Shown in pieces: positions 13,701 through 18,346 of a stretch of 18,346 bases of DNA (position 1 is the first letter of the stretch; each line of letters starts with the position of its first letter). The notes below the pieces were generated by a model, which saw nothing but the letters and a program-made list of their open reading frames with translations, did not search any database and had not been told where the DNA came from. The position numbers and the translations under genes are program-made. The stretch is from an uncultured Oscillibacter sp. (GTDB lineage Bacteria > Bacillota > Clostridia > Oscillospirales > Oscillospiraceae). Location: contig NZ_CAJTUX010000055.1 in NCBI RefSeq assembly GCF_910579365.1, positions 1-18,346 on the forward strand, read 5' to 3'.

Positions 13701-14431
13701 CGGAGGGGCTCCACTGGGAGGCGCTGTGCCCCGGCGGCCTCCGCTTTGTCTATGGAAACGGGCAGTTTCCCCCGGGGCTGGACAGCTTTGTCCTCGCCTC
13801 CCTGCCCGGGCTGAAGCCGGGGATGAGGGTCTGCGACCTGGGCTGCGGCACGGGGCTTCTGGGCCTTCTTCTCCTCCAGCGCCAGCCCGCTTTGACGGTG
13901 ACGGGGCTGGACATCCAGCCGGAGGCCGTCCGGCTGGGGAAGCTGGCGGCGGAGGAAAACCGCCTGAAGGACCGCCTGACCTTCCGTCTGGAGGACCTGC
14001 GGGAGACGGCCCTCCCCGCCGCCCGCTTCGATCTGGCGGTCTGCAATCCGCCCTACTTCCCCCTCTCCAGCGGCCCCCCGCCCCAAACGGCCCCCCGCCG
14101 GGCCGCCCGGACGGAGGAGACCTGCACCCTGGAGGACGTCTGCCGTACCGCCTCGCGGCTGCTGCGGTGGGGCGGGTCCCTCTGTCTGGTCCACAAGCCG
14201 GAGCGGCTGGCGGACCTTCTCTGCACCCTGCGGCAGGAGGGTCTGGAGGCCAAGCGGCTGCGCTTCGTCTGCTCCAGACCCCAGGCGGCCCCCTCCCTGG
14301 TGCTGGCGGAGGCCCGCCGGGGCGGCAGACCGGGGCTGACCGTTGCGCCTCCACTGATTCTGGAGTCCTCCGGCGGCGGACCCACGGCGGAATTGGACCG
14401 CATCTATTTTAGAGAGGTGAACGCGCCATGA
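13697..14431 (+). CDS. TrmN6/YabB-like tRNA(adenine-N6) methyltransferase
   Basis: A 244-residue class I SAM-dependent methyltransferase. Motif I is DLGCGTG (47-53), the acidic ribose-binding residue lies in GLDIQPEA (70-77), and the catalytic NPPY motif is at 117-120, as in N6-adenine methyltransferases. It matches the YabB/TrmN6 group that modifies A37 of a valine tRNA in E. coli, and in B. subtilis yabB also lies beside yabC (rsmI). The ATG overlaps the Nudix stop and has no clear ribosome site of its own, so translation should depend on coupling. It also overlaps rsmI by ATGA. The tRNA target is inferred from family and neighbourhood. Confidence 0.88.
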   Translation: MTEGLHWEALCPGGLRFVYGNGQFPPGLDSFVLASLPGLKPGMRVCDLGCGTGLLGLLLLQRQPALTVTGLDIQPEAVRLGKLAAEENRLKDRLTFRLEDLRETALPAARFDLAVCNPPYFPLSSGPPPQTAPRRAARTEETCTLEDVCRTASRLLRWGGSLCLVHKPERLADLLCTLRQEGLEAKRLRFVCSRPQAAPSLVLAEARRGGRPGLTVAPPLILESSGGGPTAELDRIYFREVNAP

Positions 14432-15264
14432 GCGGAACGCTGTATCTGGTCGCCACACCCATCGGCAACCTGGGGGACCTGTCCCCCAGAGCCGTGGAGA
14501 CTCTGGCGGCGGTGGATTTCATCGCGGCGGAGGACACCCGGGTGTCCTTGAAGCTGCTGAATCACTTTCAAATCAAAAAGCCCCTGGTGAGCTATCACGA
14601 GCACAACCACGTCTCCGCCGGGCAGACCGTCCTCGCCCGCCTTCTGGCGGGGGAGAGCTGCGCCCTGGTCACGGACGCCGGCACCCCCGCCGTCTCGGAC
14701 CCCGGGGAGGACCTGGTCCGTCTCTGCGGGGAACACGGCGTGACGGTGCTGTCCATCCCCGGCTGCTGCGCCGCGGTGAACGCCCTGGCGGTCAGCGGTC
14801 TGCCCACGGGGCGCTTCACCTTCGAGGGTTTCCTGTCCGTCAGCAAAAAGAGCCGGCGGGAGCATCTGGAGAGCCTCCGGAACGAGCGGCGGACCATGAT
14901 CTTCCACGAGGCCCCCCACAAGCTCCGGTCCACGCTGGCGGACTTCTGCGAGACCTTTGGCCCGGAGCGCCGGATCGCCCTCTGCCGGGAGCTGACCAAG
15001 CTCCACGAGGAGACCCGCCGCTGCACCCTGGGGGAGGCCGCCGCCTATTACGAGGAAACCGCCCCCAGAGGGGAGTACGTCCTGGTGGTGGCGGGCGCCT
15101 CGCCGGAGGCGGTTGCCGCCGTCTCCCTGGAGGAGGGCGCGGCCCAGGTACTGGCCCTGGTGGAGGCCGGGGCCCGGTTAAAGGACGCCGCCAGGGAGGT
15201 GGCGGACCACACCGGCCTGGGGAAAAACGAGCTCTACGCCGCCGCCCTGGAGCGGCGAAAGTAA
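14428..15264 (+). CDS. rsmI: 16S rRNA (cytidine(1402)-2'-O)-methyltransferase RsmI
   Basis: A 278-residue tetrapyrrole-methylase-fold enzyme (YraL/YabC family). Typical blocks are LVATPIGNLGDLSPRA (7-22), AEDTR (34-38) and VTDAGTPAVSDPG (81-93), which bind SAM, followed by the family FHEAPHK motif in the middle. RsmI adds the 2'-O-methyl group to C1402 in the decoding centre of 16S rRNA. The start codon overlaps the previous stop (ATGA), and GAGAGGTGA provides a moderate ribosome site. The gene order trmN6-like then rsmI agrees with yabB-yabC, though no yazA lies between. Length is as expected. Confidence 0.96.
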   Translation: MSGTLYLVATPIGNLGDLSPRAVETLAAVDFIAAEDTRVSLKLLNHFQIKKPLVSYHEHNHVSAGQTVLARLLAGESCALVTDAGTPAVSDPGEDLVRLCGEHGVTVLSIPGCCAAVNALAVSGLPTGRFTFEGFLSVSKKSRREHLESLRNERRTMIFHEAPHKLRSTLADFCETFGPERRIALCRELTKLHEETRRCTLGEAAAYYEETAPRGEYVLVVAGASPEAVAAVSLEEGAAQVLALVEAGARLKDAAREVADHTGLGKNELYAAALERRK

Positions 15265-15277
15265 AATGACGGAGCCA

Positions 15278-15307
15278 GTATAATTCTGGCAGAAAGCGTC
15301 CATACTT
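15278..15307 (+). promoter_or_regulatory. Possible promoter(s) of the M23 peptidase gene
   Basis: Two readings are possible. TATAAT (15279-15284) is a perfect sigma-A -10, but no -35 lies 17 bases upstream. Alternatively, GTATA (15278-15282), a 15-base spacer and GTCCATACTT (15298-15307) resemble a sigma-F/sigma-G forespore promoter, with some mismatches in the -10. The second would suit a SpoIIQ-like gene. Neither is secure. Confidence 0.35.
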
Positions 15308-15333
15308 CCCTCAGACTTTTTAAATGAGGGAGG
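15305..15333 (+). promoter_or_regulatory. Leader hairpin covering the ribosome site of the M23 gene
   Basis: CTTCCCTCA (15305-15313) can pair with TGAGGGAGG (15325-15333), with one G-U pair, around an 11-base AU-rich loop. The 3' arm contains the ribosome site GGGAGGA (15328-15334), 8 bases before ATG 15343. There is no T-run after the stem, so a terminator is less likely than control of translation. Confidence 0.5.
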
Positions 15334-15342
15334 AACTCTTGC

Positions 15343-16056
15343 ATGGAACACAAACTGAAATCCATCCTCAGCGGCGCGGGCTTCTATATTCTTCTGGCCC
15401 TCTGTCTGGCCGTCGCCGGCGTCTGCGGCTATTTCCTGCTCTTCTCCGGGGATGAGGCTCCGGCAGAAGAGGTCCCGCCTCCGGCGGCGGTCAGCGCCCC
15501 GGTGGGGGACGTGTATGTCCCCGAGCCCGAGCCGGACGAGGAGGAGCCCCCGGTGGAAGCCTCCGCCCCGGCCCCGGTGGAGGTAGAGATCGTCCCCACC
15601 ATGCCCGAGGTGGAGGTGGACAGCACGCCGGTGGCGGCGGAGGCCCCCCAGCTGGTGGTCTCGCCGCTGAAGGGCGAGGTGCTGATGGCCTTCTCCGTGG
15701 ACCAGCTGGTCTACAGCCCCACTCTGGCGGACTGGCGGACCCATGACGGCGTGGACATCTCCGCCACGCCGGGAACCACGGTCCTGGCCGCCTCCGCCGG
15801 CACGGTGGCCTCGGTGGAGAACGATCCTCTGATGGGCACCACGGTGGTAATTGACCATCCCGGAGGCTGCACCACCACGTACTCCAACCTCCAGGACACG
15901 CCCACGGTACTGCCCGGGGACCTGGTCACTGCCGGGCAGATCATCGGCGCGGTGGGCGTCACCGCCGCCGCCGAGGCCGCCCAGAGCCCGCACCTGCACT
16001 TCTCCGTCTCCCAGGACGGGGAGCCGGTGAATCCCGACGAATTCCTGAACCGCTGA
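15343..16056 (+). CDS. Membrane-anchored M23 peptidase, SpoIIQ-like
   Basis: A 237-residue protein. A short basic N terminus and one hydrophobic helix (about 12-33) anchor it, followed by a Pro/Glu/Val-rich, acidic linker (about 37-105) and a LytM/M23 domain (about 110-235). Zinc ligands H134 and D138 (THDGVD) and H219 (PHLHF), plus the second His H217, are all present, so it should be an active endopeptidase on cell-wall cross-links. The size and single-anchor layout resemble SpoIIQ, which sits in the forespore membrane and contacts SpoIIIAH; clostridial SpoIIQ keeps catalytic residues, unlike that of Bacillus. No spoIIIA gene is nearby, so another M23 cell-wall hydrolase is possible. ATG 15343 follows GGGAGGA by 8 bases. 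Confidence 0.85.
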   Translation: MEHKLKSILSGAGFYILLALCLAVAGVCGYFLLFSGDEAPAEEVPPPAAVSAPVGDVYVPEPEPDEEEPPVEASAPAPVEVEIVPTMPEVEVDSTPVAAEAPQLVVSPLKGEVLMAFSVDQLVYSPTLADWRTHDGVDISATPGTTVLAASAGTVASVENDPLMGTTVVIDHPGGCTTTYSNLQDTPTVLPGDLVTAGQIIGAVGVTAAAEAAQSPHLHFSVSQDGEPVNPDEFLNR

Positions 16057-16099
16057 ACCCCCGGCCCAAGCGCCGGAGGCGTCCCCCACACACAGCCTG

Positions 16100-16136
16100 A
16101 AGCCCCCCTGCCGGTTCCCGGCAGGGGGGCTTTTTT
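16100..16136 (+). terminator. Terminator after the M23 peptidase gene
   Basis: AAGCCCCCCTGCCGG (16100-16114) pairs perfectly with CCGGCAGGGGGGCTT (16118-16132) around a 3-base loop, followed by more Ts (six in a row, 16131-16136). Very strong on the plus strand. It lies between convergent genes. The minus side has no T-run. Confidence 0.95.
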
Positions 16137-16152
16137 GCTCCGTCGAAACTTC

Positions 16153-17130
16153 TTACAAATGGGAGGGGCATCCGTGGGCCGCCTCTCCGGCGGCCTCTCT
16201 GCGCAGGGCCCGCTCATAGATCAGCTCCCCCGTGACGCTGACGGCAATCTCCTCCGGCGTCACCGCCTTGATGGCGGCGCCAATGGGGGTGTGCACCCGG
16301 GAGATGGCATCCTCGGGAACGCCCGCCTCCCGGAGCTTTCCGTTGACATAGGCCGTCTTTGTCCGGGAGCCCATGACCCCCACGTAAGCCAGGGGCCGCC
16401 GGAGCAGCTGCTCCTCCACCTCGAAGTCGTGGCTGTGCCCGCTGGTCATGACCACAGCGTAGTCCTCCGCCGTCAGCTCCAGCCCGGCGGCGATGTCGGT
16501 ATAGCTGTGGCAGACCACCGTCTCCGCCTCTGGGAACCGCTCCGCGGAGGCAAACTCCGGCCGGTCGTCAAACACCGCCACCCGGAAGCCCACGCTCCGC
16601 AGCACCGGCACCAGGGCCAGGGCGCAGTGCCCGCCACCGAAGATCACCACCCGCTCTCCCACCGGCAGAGGCAGGGTCAGCCGCCGCCCGTCCCAGACGG
16701 GGCAGCTTGGGGTCTCCTCCAGCAGCGCCGGGTCCGCGCCGGTTTCCAGGACCAGCCCGCCGCCCCGGTGGGCCTCCAGCCGCGCCAGGACCTCCCGGGC
16801 CAGGGTCCTCCAGGCGGCGGCGTCCCGGGGAACAAACTGGAGCAGCACCGTCTGCTCCCCGCCGCAGACGGAGTCCAGCTCCCCCCCGTGGCGGAGCTCC
16901 AGGCGGCGCACGGCGGTCCCCCTCTTCTCCAGCACCTCCTCCGCCAGAGCCAGGGCCTGGGCCTCCCCCGGCCCGCCGCCGATGGTCCCGGCGACAAGGC
17001 CCTCCCGGCCCGCCAGAAGCTGGGACCCGGCCCCCCGGGGGGTAGACCCCTGGGCCGATGCCACCGTGACCAGCACAGCGTCCTCTCCCCGGTTCAGCAG
17101 GTCCAGCAGGCTTTGAAACATCTCAAACAT
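16153..17130 (-). CDS. XdhC/CoxI-family molybdenum-cofactor protein
   Basis: A 325-residue protein. The N-terminal XdhC-CoxI domain has GSTPRGAGSQLL (28-39), GTIGGG (48-53) and Cys89 in SVCGGEQ. The C-terminal Rossmann domain has IFGGGHCALALVPV (163-176) and the acidic end FDDRPEF. XdhC-type proteins bind and hand over molybdenum cofactor to molybdenum hydroxylases such as xanthine dehydrogenase. I place the start at ATG 17130, with GGGAG about 9 bases upstream; the frame stays open further but overlaps the 3' end of traX, 34 bases before this ATG. The two genes probably share a transcript. No molybdenum hydroxylase gene is in the window, so its client must lie elsewhere. Confidence 0.9.
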   Translation of the reverse strand: MFEMFQSLLDLLNRGEDAVLVTVASAQGSTPRGAGSQLLAGREGLVAGTIGGGPGEAQALALAEEVLEKRGTAVRRLELRHGGELDSVCGGEQTVLLQFVPRDAAAWRTLAREVLARLEAHRGGGLVLETGADPALLEETPSCPVWDGRRLTLPLPVGERVVIFGGGHCALALVPVLRSVGFRVAVFDDRPEFASAERFPEAETVVCHSYTDIAAGLELTAEDYAVVMTSGHSHDFEVEEQLLRRPLAYVGVMGSRTKTAYVNGKLREAGVPEDAISRVHTPIGAAIKAVTPEEIAVSVTGELIYERALRREAAGEAAHGCPSHL

Positions 17131-17164
17131 AGCGGCGCTCCCTTCCCTTCCTCCGGGGGACTCC

Positions 17165-18010
17165 TCACGCCAAGAGAGGATACGCCGCCCAGGAAAGCGC
17201 GTATAATACATAAATGTGGGCCGGATAGAACCAGTAGAAAAACCGCTTCGGTCCCCGGCCCCGCTCCTCATTATAGCACAGCATCAGAAGAGCCGCAAGG
17301 GCGCCGTACCACTCGTAAACGGTGGTGAACATCATGGTCCAGTGGAACTCCGGCGACCGGGAGAGCACCAGCAGGGGGAGGAGGAAGGAACAGACCATCG
17401 TCCCGGCCACAAAGATTCCGGCCTGAACCCTCCGGTTTCTCCGGAAGCCGTAGAGAAGAATACCTGTAAGGATGACAAAGATATTGGCGTCCGGATTGCT
17501 GTTCCACATGGGCAGCAGCGTATACCCCAGGACGGTCAGGGGCATCCGCAAAGCGGGCGCGCCCCGCATCAGCAGCCCCGCCAGAACGGGCCACGCCAGC
17601 GGCAGGATCACCGCCGCCAGCCCGGGGCCCCAGCGTTTTTCCCCCAGCCAGTCCATGCCCTGAAAGACCGCCATCAAGATCGCAAAGGAGGTCATCATGC
17701 CGTTCAGGGGATAGAATCCGTCGGGGCGGACCGGAAGGACGCCGCACATCATCAGAAGCAGCAGGCCGGACATAAGAAGGTGAATGGCATATACTTTTAA
17801 AAAGTAGCGCCTTCGATTGTGCGTATGGGTGAATCCCTCCGCGAGGCAGAAGAGGAACAGCGGCGCGGACAGCCGCCCCGCCATGCTGAACCACTCCGGA
17901 ATCCGCCCTGTGTAGGCAAAAAGATAATGAATGTGGTCCAGGACCATCAGCCCTAACGCAATCCACTTCAGCTCCATGGAGCTAAAACCCCGCCCTTGCA
18001 AACGTCTCAT
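17165..18010 (-). CDS. TraX-family membrane protein
   Basis: A 281-residue multi-pass membrane protein. The N-terminal block KWIALGLMVLDHIHY, the stretch GRLSAPLFLFCLAEGFTHTHNRRRY cut by a helix boundary near residue 60, and the terminal WFYPAHIYVLYAL are characteristic of TraX. TraX was named for N-acetylation of F pilin, but many Firmicutes carry chromosomal copies with no conjugation genes and unknown acyl-transfer targets, as seems to be the case here. I prefer ATG 18010, 7 bases after AAGGGGAG; a GTG at 18016 would be too close to that site. It has its own promoter at 18054-18082 and likely reads into xdhC. Confidence 0.88.
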   Translation of the reverse strand: MRRLQGRGFSSMELKWIALGLMVLDHIHYLFAYTGRIPEWFSMAGRLSAPLFLFCLAEGFTHTHNRRRYFLKVYAIHLLMSGLLLLMMCGVLPVRPDGFYPLNGMMTSFAILMAVFQGMDWLGEKRWGPGLAAVILPLAWPVLAGLLMRGAPALRMPLTVLGYTLLPMWNSNPDANIFVILTGILLYGFRRNRRVQAGIFVAGTMVCSFLLPLLVLSRSPEFHWTMMFTTVYEWYGALAALLMLCYNEERGRGPKRFFYWFYPAHIYVLYALSWAAYPLLA

Positions 18011-18053
18011 GAACACGCTCCCCTTCTATGTATTATTGAATTGATACAATAGT

Positions 18054-18082
18054 ATAATAATACAAAAAAGAGCCCCTGTCAA
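18054..18082 (-). promoter_or_regulatory. Sigma-A promoter of traX-xdhC
   Basis: Minus strand: TTGACA (complement of 18077-18082), 17 bases, TATTAT (complement of 18054-18059). It follows the T-run of the upstream terminator within a few bases. Just downstream, TATTG/CAATA arms (18034-18038 and 18047-18051) form an imperfect palindrome across the predicted start, a possible repressor site. Confidence 0.8.
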
Positions 18083-18083
18083 G

Positions 18084-18115
18084 CAAAAAAAGCGCCCGGC
18101 CGGCGGCCGGGCGCT
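18084..18115 (-). terminator. Terminator of the NhaC-type antiporter gene
   Basis: AGCGCCCGGCC (18091-18101) and GGCCGGGCGCT (18105-18115) form a perfect 11-bp stem with a 3-base loop. On the minus strand seven Ts follow (complement of 18085-18091). It closes the gene ending at 18135. Confidence 0.93.
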
Positions 18116-18134
18116 CTGGACGTCAGGAGGAGAT

Positions 18135-18346
18135 TCAGGCGGCGCTTTTGTTTCTGGACCGGAGCACGAACAGCGTGCCGATCATCAGCAAAATGCCGAT
18201 GGGCAGGCCCAGCAGGCCGGGCGCGCCCACGCTTACCAGGATGCCCGCGATGAGGTAGGTCACGCCGGACACCACCGCGCAGGTAATGGCGTAGGGCAGC
18301 TGGGTGGACACGTGGTTCACGTGGTCGCACTGGGCGCCGGCGGAGG
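18135..18346 (-). CDS. NhaC-family Na+/H+ antiporter, C-terminal end (5' partial)
   Basis: The gene runs off the window edge; only about 70 C-terminal residues are seen. The frame continues to the window end as SAGAQCDHVNHVSTQLPYA, so the apparent GTG start at 18320 is not the real start. The CDHVxHVxTQLPYA block is typical of the C-terminal part of NhaC-type sodium/proton (and malate/lactate) antiporters. Two hydrophobic helices and a basic end (LRSRNKSAA) follow. It is a membrane transporter for ion homeostasis; the exact substrate needs the missing part. A related anion or amino acid antiporter is possible. Confidence 0.72.
   Translation of the reverse strand, partial: SAGAQCDHVNHVSTQLPYAITCAVVSGVTYLIAGILVSVGAPGLLGLPIGILLMIGTLFVLRSRNKSAA

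Noticed and set aside
17131..17271. 47-residue N-terminal extension of XdhC
   Set aside because: It would overlap the 3' end of traX and has no XdhC-like sequence. The ATG at 17130 starts exactly where the family alignment begins.
1..18346. CRISPR arrays, tRNA or rRNA genes, insertion sequences, prophage or toxin-antitoxin genes
   Set aside because: Looked for repeats with regular spacing, cloverleaf-type arms, transposase motifs and phage genes; none was seen.

Overview
The window is bacterial chromosomal DNA with high GC and dense coding, and no tRNA, rRNA, CRISPR array or insertion sequence that I can see. A complete Spo0A, butyrate-type acyl-CoA dehydrogenase and flavodiiron proteins, strong AGGAGG ribosome sites and Firmicutes-only families (DUF2975, DUF2812, DUF4173, YabB/YabC) point to a GC-rich, anaerobic, potentially spore-forming member of the Clostridia. 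A gut Oscillospiraceae-like genome would fit. That placement is inference, since no marker gene allows a species call.

Layout. (1) 1-2850, + strand: the 3' part of an acyl-CoA dehydrogenase fused to the FAD domain of ETF-alpha and a rubredoxin, then a flavodiiron protein, closed by a terminator. Together they look like a compact chain passing electrons from an acyl-CoA to O2 or NO. (2) 2861-5490, - strand: a four-gene operon of a 59-residue membrane protein, a DUF2975 membrane protein, an XRE/YozG-type regulator and a DUF4173 membrane protein, read from a good sigma-A promoter. (3) 5600-5735, - strand: an apparently unannotated small RNA gene with its own promoter, a 5' hairpin, a CU-rich single strand complementary to ribosome binding sites, and a 16-bp terminal stem. 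(4) 5828-10030, + strand: a MarR regulator with half-site repeats at its promoter and a heterodimeric ABC exporter. (5) 10130-11928, + strand: a PadR regulator with a palindromic operator and its DUF2812 membrane partner.

(6) 11933-12880, - strand: spo0A with its promoter, a perfect 0A box and a terminator. (7) 13097-15264, + strand: a translationally coupled operon of Nudix hydrolase, TrmN6-like methyltransferase and RsmI. (8) 15278-16132, + strand: a membrane-anchored M23 peptidase resembling SpoIIQ, with a leader hairpin covering its ribosome site, then a strong terminator. (9) 16153-18082, - strand: traX and xdhC in one transcription unit. (10) 18084-18346, - strand: the 3' end of an NhaC-type antiporter and its terminator.

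The stretch 2861-11928 is notable because it strings together three separate regulator-plus-membrane-protein modules (XRE, MarR, PadR) and the small RNA. The most interesting items are the dehydrogenase-ETF-rubredoxin fusion beside the flavodiiron protein, and the candidate small RNA.
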